From contig CM033105.1 in NCBI GenBank assembly GCA_019321725.1, positions 17,081,861 to 17,145,860 on the forward strand: 64,000 nt of DNA. Reading direction: 5' to 3'. This document shows positions 12,041-24,265 of this stretch, in pieces. This stretch comes from Paulownia fortunei. Lineage: Eukaryota; Streptophyta; Magnoliopsida; Lamiales; Paulowniaceae. The notes under the pieces were generated by a model. It saw nothing but the letters and a program-made list of their open reading frames with translations, searched no databases and was not told the DNA's origin. How positions within the stretch are numbered: position 1 is the stretch's first letter; every line of letters starts with the position of its first letter. The translations under genes were made by a program, and so were the position numbers.

Positions 12041-13715
12041 TTATTGCTCCTCTTTCTTAGATTTTGCTAACCTGCTAGGAAAATGTGGAGGTGTTATATA
12101 ATTATGAGAGAGAGGTTTAGGAGTGGTTACCGACTTTGGATTCTCCTTGACTACGGGTGGTAGATGAGTAGGAGAGTGAGAATCATCTAAGAAAGTGATG
12201 GTATTGCTTGACTCTCCCTTCTCAATCTCTTTGGATACTTCTTTTGTTGGCAAGCTAGGAGACTCCAATTATTTCTCGGTTCTAAGAGTTATGGCACTTG
12301 CATTTTCCTTAGGATTCACCACAGGTTGGGAAGGTAACTTGCCCGATCCTTGTGTTTCCAATCGCCTTAAGCTAGTGACTATTTGCCCTACTTGATTCTC
12401 AATATGTTGGAGATGGATTTGTGTGGTTTGTTGAAATTGCATAGTATTAGTAGCAAGTGCTTTCACGAGATCCTCCAATGATGCGTCCGATTGTTGTGGA
12501 GATTGAAAATGTGGTTGCACATTCGATTAGTGAAAATTGGGTGGTTGGTTTGGCATTTGAAATGTAGTAGGTTGTTGTTGTTGGTTCCCGCATCTCAAAT
12601 TAGGATGATCCTTCCATCCTTCATTATAAGTGTTGGAGAATGGATTATATCTTTGCCTTGGTTGACTTGGAAAACCACCAATCATATTTGCATGCTCCAT
12701 AGAACTCTCTTGGAGAGATGGACATATATCCGTGGGATGCCCTACCATGCAACATACTCCACATGCTTTTGACTTGTTGCCCTACTGCCATTTGTTGCAC
12801 TGAAGATATGAGGTGTGAAAGCTTTTGTTCAAGAAGTGATGTGTTTACCTCATCGACACTCTTAGTTGGCGGTGGTAGATCATTTCGGGTGATGAATTGT
12901 TGAGAATTTGCAGTCATATTTTCAATTAGATTCCTTGCTACCTTGGATGTCTTGTCAACTAAAGCCGATCCACTTGCAGCATCAATCATGCTTCTTTCTA
13001 TTGGCATAAGCCCCTCATAGAAATATTGAATGAGAAGTTGATCACTGATTTGATGATGAGGACAACTGGCACACAACTTCTTAAATCATTCCCAATACTC
13101 ATATAGAGATTCCCCGTTGTATTGTTGAATCCCACATATTTCTTTTCGGATGCTCTCTGCCTTGGAAGCTGGAAAATACCTCTGAAGAAATACCCTTCAC
13201 ATTTCATTCCATGTGGTAATCGTGCCATATGGTAGATAATAAAGCCACTCCTTTGCTGAATCCGCCAATGAAAAAGAAAAGGCAATGAGCTTGATGTTTT
13301 CATCTGAAATGCCAGCTGGTTTCATACTAGAGCACACGACATGAAATTTCTTCAAGTGTTTATTTGGATCCTCACCCACAAAACCATGGAATGTGGGCAA
13401 AAGATGAATCATCCCAAATTTGAGTTCAAATTCGGCTTCCAAGTTGGGATATGTGATACACAATGGTTGATTCTCCAAATTGGGAGCAGCTAACTACTTC
13501 AATGTTCCATGATTATGTGTCATTTCAATAGTTGCGGGTTGATGAGGAGTTTCAAAATTTGGAGGAGGAGTTTCAAACTCGAGCTTGGGTGGTGAATTGA
13601 TTTGAGGTATAGGTGGAAGTGGTGGTAATAGTGGCAGCATTGTATTCAAGTTAATCCAAATTTGCTCAAGTCTCAACCTCAAGTCCTCCGATAACATAAA
13701 ATCTAAAAATAACAA
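12041..13715 (-). pseudogene. Athila-1 gag (frameshifted)
   Basis: Read from 13715 down: a proline-rich N-terminus (13715-13494); the gag core (13478-13197) with FHGFVGEDPNKHLKKFHVVC and a WLYYLPYGTITTWNEM-like end; then 13076-12645 with LIQYFYEGLMPIERSMIDAASG; then a degenerate zinc-knuckle segment (12748-12527); and the coiled C-terminus (12520-12041) with SLEDLVKALATNTMQFQQ. Several frameshifts separate the pieces. Gag forms the particle in which reverse transcription occurs. Confidence 0.88.
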
Positions 13716-13806
13716 GAAAACAAGCTAAGATAAACAAATAAAAAGAAGTAAGTAAAGTAAAATGAAAAACCGAAACAAATAATGAATCAATTAGACGTTT
13801 GGTACT

Positions 13807-13820
13807 CGGCAACGGCGCCA
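13807..13820 (-). promoter_or_regulatory. Athila-1 primer binding site
   Basis: Minus strand reads TGGCGCCGTTGCCG, six bases inside the 5' LTR edge. This sequence, complementary to a tRNA 3' end, is the usual PBS of plant Athila elements. Confidence 0.88.
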
Positions 13821-14939
13821 AAAACTTGATCGGTTGTCGTAGGCCTACCAAATTTAAACCTTACTTTTCAATAATTTTTCAATGAGTATAGTGCGAGTAA
13901 AAGTCGATCCCATGAGGATCAAGGTTAATTTATTTACTATCGACTCAATTAACTAAGAATTTTAACTTCAAAATTACTAACCTAAAACTAAGATTTCAAC
14001 AAGCAAACTCTAGAAATAAACAACAAACGCTTGAGGGGGGGATTGAGTTGATTAACTAAGTCACAGAAATTAAAACTAATTAAAATATAAATCAATCAAA
14101 ATCAAAACAATAATCAACAATCGATTAAAGTAGATTGAAGTTTCATTCGCCACCACTAGACAATGAGTTCTAATTTCATATCAATATTATGAACAATTTG
14201 CTAATGAAATTATCAACCGTAGGTAATAACAAGCTTTAATACCTCAATCTTTTCTTAATTTCTCGTTAGATAGAACAAGCTCTCTATCTAATTCTCTACC
14301 CACCAAACAACCTAAAACAAGCTCTCTAGATTTAATTCAATGGATGCATTAAAATAAGAAAGATAGATTGATCTAAGGAACAACCACACAAGCTCGGGTC
14401 ATTTAACTTAGGTTATGTTTTCCATTGCAATTAACAAAAATATCCCATAATCATTAATCACAATTTACTACACATGATTAGAAATTCAAGACAATTATGG
14501 ATCTAAAATTTATAATCTAGTTGTAAGGAATTCTCAAACCCGATTTGGTTGCGCACCGCACCCAAACAAAGTAAGAAAATACCCATAAAATATTAATTAT
14601 AGAAGAACATAAACAACCTCAATTGGAAATTGATAAAAAATATCAAACATTCAATTACAAAAACTTATGTCTAGGGCTTTAAAATCAACCTCAACCAATA
14701 AAGAAGTTTAGCCTAACATGATAAGAAATGACAAGAGAATAAAAATTAGCAACATTGGGAATCAAAGAAGAAGAAGATAGTTGAGGTTGATGGTAGATTA
14801 TGGATGTCTCCTCCTCCAAGCCTCTTCCACTTTTTCTTCCTTGAAGCTCCAAAATCCCAAGAGTGCTTTCAAAATGTGAATAATGTAGAGAGTGAGTGAA
14901 TTTGAAAAATTGATGTTTGTGTTGAAATGAAAGTCTCTT

Positions 14940-14945
14940 TTTATA
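14940..14945 (-). promoter_or_regulatory. TATA-like box in Athila-1 5' LTR
   Basis: The minus strand reads ACTTTATAAAAAGAGAC here, and the matching site in the other LTR is 5671-5676. It lies just upstream (sense direction) of a conserved stretch, as expected for the U3/R boundary. This is the best promoter candidate for the element, though no transcript evidence exists. Confidence 0.45.
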
Positions 14946-14967
14946 AAGTATGAGATGGTGATGTGAT

Positions 14968-15095
14968 TTGATATAAAGTGTGTAAGGTGTATTGTGCATT
15001 TGGTGTAAAGTGTGTAAGGTCTATTGTGCATTTGGTGTAAAGAGTGTAAGGTGTGTTGTGTATTTGGTGTAAAGTGAGTAATGTGTGTGGTATGA
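14968..15095. repeat. 32-bp tandem repeat in Athila-1 5' LTR
   Basis: Four imperfect copies of the same 32-bp unit found at 5693-5822, upstream of the TATA-like box in the sense direction. Confidence 0.85.
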
Positions 15096-15869
15096 TATAT
15101 GTATCTAGTGTATACATATCATAAGCATGTGCCAAAAGGTGTAAAGGATTGCCACTTGCTACCACCCCAACCAAAAGCATTAGTTTTGTTACATGGATAG
15201 CGCCTAAGCACTATAATATGGCATCTAAGCGCCAAATTTCTCGAAGAGGGTAGTAAGCACGACGCTTAGGTGCCGAAAACAGGGCGCCTAGGTGCCGATG
15301 CTATTGTTTTCTTCTTCTCCAAAATGGTTGTCTAACACTGTGTATCCCCTTTCAACTGATTTGTGATCTCTTTGTAAGCTGAATTAGCCTTTATTATCTA
15401 CATAAGAATTGTATCCCTATTTTTTATCTATTTGTAGTCACTTGAATCATATCAATATCATATTTGTGGAGAGAGTTATGCCAGATATACAAAGATTGAC
15501 ATATCTGGAAGTTTTAGTGCATGTTTGACTCTTTAACGAAATTTTACTCTTTGAAATCAATTGAATTGACAATTGTTTCCAACATGAAAGTTGTATATAC
15601 ATCTTTTATATTTCCAATAAGATAAGAATCAGGTCAATTGAGCTTTGGATCATACTTTTATGCCCAAAATACAAACACTGCCGCAGTAGAATCATGTCAA
15701 TTTGGCCCAAGAATGCTTCTTTCAACTTCGTTTTGGCTCATTTTCGATCTTTTCATTCTCAAACTCCTATCACACACAAAACATTAATAAAACCCTATTA
15801 TTAACAAGAACAAAACAAAGAAGACATAGAAGAATTGATACAAATAAATATAAAAATATGCACTTATCA

Positions 15870-15874
15870 GATGC
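15870..15874. repeat. Target-site duplication GATGC (right copy)
   Basis: Pairs with 4547-4551. Copia-1 RT coding similarity resumes immediately after it. Confidence 0.9.
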
Positions 15875-16463
15875 TTATCTCAAATCCCTCTTGGAGAACT
15901 TTGTAGATGACAAGTCTCAGTTGACTGCAACATTTCTACATCATCTTTATGAGTAAAATGTCATCAACGTAAAATACAACAATCATCACCATACTCCCAC
16001 TAACCCTCTTGTACACATATGGCTCATTCACATTCCTAAGAAAATCAAACCATTTGATTGCTTTAGAGAATCGAACGTTCCACATTCAGAAAATTTATTT
16101 TGAGTTCTTAACAGATCTCTGAAGCTCGCAAACTTTTTTCTTGAGTTTGTTTGATATGAAGACCTTAGACTGCTTAACTTATACCCCTTTCTCAATACCC
16201 CTATTGAGAAAGACGGTCTTTATATCCCTTTGCCATATCTAGTAGTTGTAATTCATAGATATAACTCGCATACTCTGAATGGACTTTAGCATCACGTCTG
16301 GTAAAATGTATCCTCAATAGTGAACACCTTAACTTTGAGCATAACACTTTGCCATCAGTCGTGCCTTTATAGATCACCACCTCTCCATGTTCTTCAATTT
16401 ATATTTATAGACCTGTTTGTAGCTAATGGGAACCATTCCCACTAATGGGCTACCAAGGTCAAA
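15875..16463 (-). pseudogene. Copia-1 RT core (remnant)
   Basis: On the minus strand this block carries a YVDD catalytic box at about 15971-15954 in the context VLYVDDILL-like, preceded by the RSIYGLKQA-like region. It aligns with 25360-25720 of Copia-2. Stops interrupt the frame. It joins the 3655-4551 block across Athila-1 and the 18772-19275 block across solo LTR-1. Confidence 0.83.
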
Positions 16464-16468
16464 CCTTG
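16464..16468. repeat. Target-site duplication CCTTG (left copy)
   Basis: CCTTG here and at 18767-18771 flank solo LTR-1 exactly. Confidence 0.88.
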
Positions 16469-18766
16469 TGTAACACCCCTTGACCTAACTGTAGAGCCTA
16501 AACAAATTGATACAGTTAAGTCAAGAAATGTTAATTTTTCATCTTTACTAGAGTTATGGTTTTTAATAAAAGTTCCCATTCTTAGCTATAAGAGAAAGAA
16601 CTTGAATCATTTTAAACACACCATATACATATATCAAAACTGAGTACATCTGTTTACAAAACCATAACAGAGCGGCTTATTTAAAAACAAAACAGAGTTT
16701 TCAAAATAAACTACAAAATATATCGAAGCATGGCATATGAACAAATCTCTGTCCGGCCGCTCTAGAGACTTAGTCAACCTCTAAACCTGTACATTTCCAC
16801 CTGCATCACATGAATCTAATGAGCTAAAGGCTCAGTAAGATGAAACTGATGCAATAACAAATAACATATATGCACATCTCATAAATCATTAAATGCAATA
16901 TTCTATTTAATAATTTTCATTCATAAATCATTCTTTAGGGCCCTTGAAGTGTGGTACCTAACTAATAGTGATAGACCATAGTTTTCGGAACCTGTTCATA
17001 ATGATTGGCCAATAAGAGAACTAATACGGGGTTTCCATACTTGGTCTTTCAACCTCAGGTATTAGCCGTATTCTATCTCATTCATTGTGGCTTTCCTATA
17101 CCGGTTTTTCAACCTCAAGTATTTGCCACCATTTGTTGGGTCCGCCGGTCCCTCCCGCGTCCCTCGTCTACCCGACCATCAATCAAGTACCATACTTCCT
17201 TTTCAAAAACCTCATTATATTCTTAATAGTGTCATGCTTCATAAACCATAAATGCATCAAACATTACATCATTTGACAAACAACAACAATCACATTAAAA
17301 CATGAACAAACATTATATGATTCTTGTGATACACCAAATGAAAGCTTCAACTTACCTCAAGTCCACTTTGTGCTAGGTGAAAAGGCCAATCTCTTTGGAA
17401 GATAGGATGTGTTAAAGGCCTAACATAATCAAATCATGTACCATTTAATATCCTTTTTATAAATCATTTAGTCTATTCTAGTTAAAGTTTATATACACTT
17501 TTCAATCTTTTGTAAAGAATTACATATCAATTACATAACCTTAAAAACAATGCATACTCCATATTTTACTACTAATTCAAAACATTAAACATTAGGGCAG
17601 CCATTAAATAACTAATAATTCAAATATGATTATTAGGACAGCCCCTAAAACATGAACACAATCCGAATTAAAATGACGTAAACTTGATTCTAACTTAAAT
17701 TGATTCTAACCTTCAATTAAGCAAACTAATTGCTATTGTTTTCAATCATTCAAAGAAACTTCCAAACACCATATAAGCATTACAAAATCAATAGAAACAA
17801 GTAAATTAAACAATTTCACAAGACTATCAATTTTGCTAAAAATTAGCTTAACTAGCTTGGTTTTGGCTTCAAGTGTAACTTACTTAAGTTTTCAATCATA
17901 CAAAAGCATACTAAAACATGTAACCATCCAAGATACTACAAATTCATCATAAGAAACATTGAAAAAGAATATACCTTGATTAAGTTGGATTTAAGCTTCA
18001 AAATCAACGGTTTTCAAGCTTAAAATGATGGAAACTTGTTCTAGCTTGTGTTCTATGGATTCCTATGGATTGAATTCAACTTTTGTGAGTATGAGAGTGT
18101 AGAAATTTGGGAGAAACTTAGGAGAATAAGGGTTGGTCATTTTTGAGGTGCTTCCACAAGAAATATGGATGAAAATGATTTCTTTGACCTTTCAAAGAGA
18201 GGTAAGTGGAGGGTGATGATTGGTTGCATCATGCTTGGTGTCTTCTCATGCCAAAAGCCACGTTCATGGGCTAAGGAGATGACAAAAATTTATGCTTTGG
18301 TGTTATAATCAAGTGCAATGCGGTTTAGAATGGTTTTATGCAACCTAGTCAACCAACCAATCAAATTGCACCATTGTGCATACTTTTAGTTCTTAGCCAA
18401 TGTAACATATTTCAAGTAAATATTTAGACAATTAATCACTTTAGCATATAACTAGTATGGAGCAATACAAATAATTCATTTCATAGCCATTCAACACATC
18501 AATCTTTCTTAACCGAGATACCGAGCTTTTCACTGCAAAAAGGGCACTTAAGGAATATGTTAAATTAAGAAATGAAAGTTTGATCTCATATTTCATGTAC
18601 TAATGCATGTTAAATCATAACTGAAGCATATAATAACAATTATTCATGTTCGTGCAATCATGCTATTTGTAAGCCATAATTCAATAATACACATTGATTA
18701 GATGCAAATTCATGCAAAATGCTTATTATTGGCTATATAGGAGAGAATTGAGAATTGGGCATTACA
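16469..18766 (-). mobile_element. Solo LTR-1 (Ty3/gypsy, chromovirus-like)
   Basis: A 2,298-bp unit with ends TGTAACACCCC...GGGCATTACA and a perfect 5-bp duplication, but no internal genes. That is the expected product of recombination between two LTRs that deletes the body. Terminal TGTAAYRCCC/GGGTGTTACA words are typical of Tekay/Del-type chromovirus LTRs. A 'TACTGAGCCTTTAGCTCA' segment read on the minus strand, near the 3' side, suggests minus orientation. Small frames at 17005-17276 are not credible genes. It interrupts the Copia-1 RT. A related fragment lies at 39003-39507 in opposite orientation. Confidence 0.85.
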
Positions 18767-18771
18767 CCTTG
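18767..18771. repeat. Target-site duplication CCTTG (right copy)
   Basis: Matches 16464-16468; Copia-1 sequence continues after it. Confidence 0.88.
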
Positions 18772-19275
18772 TTGGAGTACATAAAGTCCATTTTGGATTG
18801 CATGACATTTTGCCAATTTATGAATTGATGTCCTACATCATTACACCTTAGTTAGATCAATATTTAAAAAGGAGATTCTACTTGCTGCTCTCTAGCAAAA
18901 GACTCTTATCGTATAAGTAGTCCCGAAATCCTTTTAGATCTCACTGGAGGTTGTGTACTAGAAGTTTTAGTAATTTTTTCATACACCATTGCCACTTGTG
19001 AGACAAACTGTGGTTTTTGAACTGTTTCAAGCTCTATGATCTAGCAATTTCTATCTAATAGAAATTTCTTCTTCTCAAGAAGGTGGTGTCCCTAGAAAAC
19101 AAATTCCTTTGATTTTAGGAACCATAGAAATGGTATTCTTTAGATTCATTTAGATACCCCACAAATTTGCATAAACTGGATTCACATCCATCCTATCTCC
19201 CACTAACTACTTTAAAGAAGTAGGCCCCCCTTTATACCCTTAGGTATATATGCGAGGGGTCTTTTACCACATCAC
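18772..19275 (-). pseudogene. Copia-1 integrase end and RT start (remnant)
   Basis: On the minus strand it aligns with about 24615-25130 of Copia-2: an EMWYGK-like end of the integrase region at the 19275 edge, then the CKFVGYPKE-like segment, the acidic linker, and the WHEAMQSEMDFMYSNKV-like RT start near 18790. Many stops. It ends exactly where the Copia-2 LTR begins. Confidence 0.78.
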
Positions 19276-21415
19276 TGTTAGAGTAGGATGCCCAACGCCC
19301 CAATTAGTTTGGGTATATATACTCTTTTTCTTTTGTAAAGACAATCTTATTGGAAATCATATTAATAAAAAGCCATTTTCTTTATCTTATGTCTTGCATT
19401 TTTTATTTCTGCACATTAGATAAAGTCCTTAGATCAAATTTAGCTACGGGACATGGTCGCGCATATGATGGCGATCATGGAACATGTCTTTCCAAGTCGA
19501 GAGCTTTTTGAGATGGGACATCAAATAGCTCAGTAAGACTCGTACGGGACATCAAATAACTCGATAAAACTCGTACATATAATGCATGCTCGTGAGACGA
19601 GGATGTCACATTCCATTGACATTAGTGTAGAGACGTAAGTGCATGTATGTGGGTGCTTGTTAGGGAACAAGTACACCGAATATGGCCCGTAAGAAATTCT
19701 TAGTTGGAGGCTTTGCCCGTCGAAATAAGAATTTCTGTATTGCGATAGTACATGACTAGTCCTCAGACTTGAGGCACGATAGTAGCCTTGTGTGCATCAT
19801 GTAGCACTTTGATATATCTTATGATTGCTTGACAATCATAAATGGGGTATGTTGGGTGTTACAATGGTGTGCATGGAGGTTTGTCAGTGGCCAACATAGA
19901 ATTCGACACTTGTCTTTTTAAACAAGCGAATCTCCTGTATTTTCATATTTCGTGATTCAAAGACCTTGGCCAAGGCAGTATGAATTATGATTCATCAAGA
20001 ATCATTGGAATTTAAAATAGGATCACAGTTATTGAATCATTTAGGGCTTCGACTTATAATCCATGACTTAGATTCAATCAGGAGATTAGCTGTCGAAAGG
20101 ACCGTACGTGTATGGTACTCACAACTGAAATAGGTTTACTCGCTATTTCACCTAAGACTAGTTTGCCATGATTACTTGTTAGGTGTTTTCATTGATAGTG
20201 AGATTCTTGGAATTAAGGAGTTTATTCCAAGCGGATTAATTAATTAGAATAATTGTTATTCATAAGTTGCAAATGTTGCAAACCCATTACTAGTTTAGTA
20301 GTGAACCTAAGAGGGTCACACATCTTTATGGAAAGTAACATTTCTAATTTTAGATTTTATCCAATGGTTGGAAATTAATTAATTAATACTGATCAATTAA
20401 TTAATTAAGGGTTCTATTTAATTTAATGGTTAAATTAAATTATTCAATTAAGTAATTGGATTATTTAATTGGACCTAATTTGATTAGGAAGCCCAATTGG
20501 AGTAAATTAAATTAATCAATTGGATTGATTAAATTGGGATTGAATCAATTGAATTGATTTGGAGATTTTTGAGTCCAAGCCCAAAATAAATGTGGATCAC
20601 TTTAGAAGCCTACTAAAGTATGAAGAGAATAAATTAAATAAATATGATTTATTTAATTAACATATTTATAGATAAATAAATATAGTGACCAATTTTATAG
20701 GATAAAATAGGCCACTAAGATTTAATTTATGTATAAATATAATTATAGTATATATATATATGATATATATCTATCTTGATATTATTTGAAGAGTTCAAAT
20801 TAATATCAACAATGTATGTAGATAATTTTGATGATTAATGTAGTCTCAAATTAGCCCACATACAATAGGAGAGAGAAAATAGAAGAGTTCTTGAAAGATT
20901 TGGAATCCTTCCAAGATAAGGTTTTGAAATAGTTCAAAATTGAAAAACTTTCCAAGAGTTGGAAAAGGATTAAAATTTTCAATCCTATATATATGAGGGA
21001 TGAAAATTACATAACCAATTCAAAAAATTTAAGCAAAAATATTTTGTTTAAAGTCTTCTATTTTTACTCTCCAAGAAAAGAAAAGAAAGAAAAAGAAAAT
21101 CAGTTTCTTGTTATTCTCTTCATATTATTGTTTCAAAAACTTAAAGAATCAATCTTTATTGTTCTTGAAAATATACTCCGGTTCCAGATTAGTAAACAAT
21201 TAAAAGGATACTAGCGAATCTTTTTGATTGGTGTTACTCTTCCGTATTGTGGACCTGATAGAAGGGAGACATTTGGATCCCTACGAGTTCTGATAGTCCA
21301 GGATAAGCAATTGATTGCTTCATTTCCTACAACAATCGGAGTGCATAAAAGGTATAATCCGATTTTATATTTATTTATATATTCAGCCACGGTTTTGCTT
21401 ATTTAGTGAATTTCA
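19276..21415 (+). repeat. Copia-2 5' LTR (~2.14 kb)
   Basis: Begins TGTTAGAGTAGGATG, the same as the 3' LTR start at 26611. The body is homologous to the Copia-1 LTRs (CGCATATGATGGCGATCATG, the TTAATTAA-rich middle, the CGGAGTGCATAAAAGG segment). The right edge is estimated: the TTTCA at 21415 fits the length, but a clear primer site does not follow. Confidence 0.75.
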
Positions 21416-22987
21416 GATTTATGAATACATATTTTTAAATTATTTAAATTTATGTTAATTATGTAAAATTTGATTTTGAATATTTTCACAAATTTTTAAT
21501 TGGAATAATTTTAATTGCTTATTTAAATTGTTTAAATATGAAAATAAAAAATAAAAAAGTAAAAAAAAAATTATCGCCGGCGTCGGGTGTCAAACACCCG
21601 ATGGCTGCACGCGCAGGCACCCGGTAGCGGGTGCCGGTGTGCCCACGGGCGCCCGTCACTCATCACCTAGCGCCCGTCACCCAGCGCTGGGCGCTGGGGT
21701 CCCGACACCCGACAGCGGGCGCCCGACTGCGCGCGCTGGCACCCGACGCGTCCGACGGGCAGCAGTGGTGCTACTCGTCGTGTCGTTCCGGGTCCATTTT
21801 TTTTTTTGGAATATTAAAATTAAATGTTAATTTTAATTATTTCTGAGAAATTATTTTTCAAAGAAAAATTATTTTTCAAGCAATTAAAAATTATACCAAG
21901 TTAAAAGAAAAATTGCGTTTAACAATTTGGTAAATTTACATGTTTTGATAATTACATATGATGTTAATTATGAGCATGTATGGGATGATCATGAGCCATT
22001 GGATGAATGTGATTGGTTTTATTTAATATTTTTGGATTTTAAAATGGGGCGTGAGAGCCTCTTATTTCATTTATGTAAGTTATTTTATTTTCTGTAAAGA
22101 GAGTAGAATAGATGGTAAGGTTTTTCTTTTTCTTTGGAAGACGAAGGAGAATCAAAAAGAAGGCCCATGTTTGTATGAGATACAATTATGTAATAGAATA
22201 TGTTATATTCCATTTTATTACCCTTAGACTGACCTTAGGTCCATTTTTGGCTCAAATGGACCGCATAGGAATGGTTCATGATCATCCATTTATTTAATTA
22301 TGTAATAAATGCATGCTTAGGATTTTATTTAATGCTTTTATACTTGCAGAATGATATTATGATGTCATGCATTAAATAACCAACCTAATTTAAATTATGA
22401 TGAGGTCTTGGATAAAATTAAACCCCACTTAATTTATTAAAATTAAGCAAAAGATTGTTTTGAAAATTCGATTTCAAACAAAAATGGACAAGTTAGGTAG
22501 GACCTATCATTCCATGCCTACCATCAAAGATAGAGACATGACGACCATTACCGCACTTGATCACTAACCATGAGTCGTGGGGTGGTCTTGTGTTGGAAAG
22601 CTGTGATCTCTACCAAGCATAGAGATGCTTGTAGGATGGAATCGTCATTATGTTGGCCATGAGTCATGGGACATCTTAATGCTCTATCTACACGAATGTT
22701 TGATGGGTATTGTTTGACACTTAGTATTATATGGACTCATAAAATTGGGGTATATGAGAAGATGTGAGGCAAAACAAACTTGAGGGTTGACTACCGATAA
22801 AAATATTTTCATTGGACCTCAAGCTCACTAGGAAATTTGATTTCCCGAAATTCCATTAGGGGTGATGGAATTCGAAGAAAATAGTGGGAGACATTTAATA
22901 TTAAAGACCTTATATTAAATGAATATGTTTTTCCCATAATTTACTCATTTTCTGCTTCGTGCATGTTTTGTAGATTATTCTACTAAA
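21416..22987 (+). other. Copia-2 untranslated leader
   Basis: Sequence between LTR and gag with no recognisable gene. The last ~700 bp (from about 22240) are alignable to the leaders of Copia-3 (53650-53150, minus) and in part Copia-1 (28330-28190, minus), including an ATAGTGGGAGACATTTA segment just before gag. Long leaders of this kind are known in Angela/BARE-type elements and hold packaging and translation signals; I cannot place such signals exactly. The expected TGGTATCAGAG primer site is not recognisable after the LTR. Confidence 0.65.
21573..21795 (+). other. GC-rich hairpin block in Copia-2 leader
   Basis: About 220 bp of strongly GC-rich DNA between A/T homopolymer runs. It holds perfect inverted repeats: TCGGGTGT-CAA-ACACCCGA at 21583-21601 and GGCACCCG-GTAG-CGGGTGCC at 21616-21635, plus further CGGGCGCCCG-type palindromes. 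Frames through it (21631-21846) are not credible proteins. Copia-1 and Copia-3 have comparable blocks at the same place in their leaders. Confidence 0.75.
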
Positions 22988-24265
22988 ATGACAAAGAATC
23001 CTCTTGCAACAATCCTTGAACAAAATAAATTAACTACACCTAACTTTGTCGATTGGCTAAGAAACCTGAAGATAGTTCTTCAGTCGGAGAAGAGGGCATA
23101 TGTCCTCGACACTATGCCTCCTTCGGTACCACCGAAGGATATTACTTCAGAGGATTATGTAGATTACTTACGTCATGTTGATGACAATCTGCAGGCTCGA
23201 TGCTACATGCTGGCATCAATATCAAATGAGTTGCAGAGGCAGAACGAGGATCAAGATACTGCTTATGGGATCCTCATTCACCTACAAGAGTTGTATGGTG
23301 AAAGAACTTGGTAGACAAGATATCAGATCTCAAAAGAGTTTTTCGGATGTTGTATGACTGAGGGCTCTTCAGTCCATGATCATGGATTGAAGATGATAGC
23401 CCTTATTGAAAGGTTGGCGTCCCTTGGAGTCGTTATGGAGAACGAACTCTATACAGACCTTTTGCTACAGTCTCTGCCTCCATCATTTGACACCTTTGTT
23501 GTCAACTTTAACATGCACAACATGGAGACTAGTCTTGCTGAGCTTGTGAATATGTTAAAGACGGCTGAGTCCACCATGAAAAAGGACAAGCCAGTTCTGC
23601 TTGTTGGATCTTCTTCCGGATTAAAGGCTAAAAAGTCCAATAAAGGAAAGAAGAAAGGAAAGGGTTACTCTAAACCCAACAAGCTGAAAGCTAAGGGCGG
23701 TGTCAAAAAGGTTTCTTCTCAAGCCAATGACAAGTGTCATTACTGCGGCAAACCAGGGCATTGGAAGAGGAATTGCAAGGAGTATCTTGCAAGTCTAAAG
23801 AGTTCAGGTATATATTTTGTTGAAGTTAACTTGTCGGTTAACAATACTTCTTGGGTATTAGATACCGATTGTGGCTCACATATTTGCAATGATTTGCAGA
23901 TGATGGCAAGAAGTAGAAAGCTGGATGGAGGAGAGACAGTCCTTAGGATGGAAAATGGAGCAAGAGTTGTTGCATTAGCTATAGGGACCGTTAATCTAGC
24001 TTTAGAGAATAGTTATGTAATAGTTTTAAATAATTGTCTTTTTGTTCCGAATATTATTAAGAACATTATCTCTATTCCAGTTTTGGATAGAGAAGCTTTT
24101 AAATTTACCATTGAGAATGGAAATTGTTCTATTTTCAAACGTTCTGATTTTATATATTCTGGTTCTTTGACGAATTGTTTATATACTATTACTCCCCATA
24201 ACCCCATTTTCACAATTCAACAAAATAAAAGAAAATTAGATAATCATAGTTCAATGAGCCTATGA
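22988..24265 (+). pseudogene. Copia-2 gag and protease (frameshifted)
   Basis: Starts MTKNPLATILEQNKL at 22988, in the position where this lineage's gag begins. The gag core runs to 23314, where a TAG and a frame change occur; the frame resumes at 23354 (EGSSVHDHGLKMIALIERL). A basic stretch and the CCHC zinc knuckle CHYCGKPGHWKRNC follow at about residues 128-141 of the second frame. Protease is marked by WVLDTDCGSHIC; the family normally has DTG, so the active-site Gly codon has changed to Asp. The frame closes with TGA at 24263-24265 where Trp of the WHARLGH-type motif is expected. Confidence 0.9.

Larger units (their letters stand above)
4552..15869 (-). mobile_element. Athila-1: Ty3/gypsy retrotransposon, Athila lineage
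   Basis: A full-length 11.3-kb minus-strand element with two ~2.03-kb LTRs, a polypurine tract, a PBS of the TGGCGCCGTTGCCG type, and domains in the order gag, protease, RT, RNase H, integrase. The RT text ([35 protein letters not shown]) is characteristic of Athila. It is flanked by the perfect duplication GATGC. No envelope-like frame is present between integrase and the 3' LTR. Frameshifts and stops occur in every domain, so it is not autonomous. By eye about 17 of 230 aligned LTR bases (4861-5090 versus 14131-14360) differ, so it is not recent but is younger than Copia-1, which it interrupts. Confidence 0.93.
13827..15869 (-). repeat. Athila-1 5' LTR
   Basis: 2,043 bp, starting TGATCGGTTGTCG and ending CACTTATCA in plus orientation. 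It aligns end to end with 4552-6571. Short open frames at 14691-15180 are translations of its internal repeats. Confidence 0.9.

Noticed and set aside
4552..15869. Endogenous viral (caulimovirid) insertion
   Set aside because: Two LTRs, an Athila-type primer site, an integrase and a 5-bp duplication identify a Ty3 retrotransposon; no movement protein or coat motif is present.
16469..18766. MITE or large fold-back DNA transposon
   Set aside because: Ends are short TG...CA-type inverted repeats with a 5-bp duplication and LTR-like internal marks, so a solo LTR fits better.
21631..21846. 71-codon frame in the Copia-2 GC block
   Set aside because: GC-rich DNA has few stops; the translation lacks domains and the sister blocks do not preserve it.
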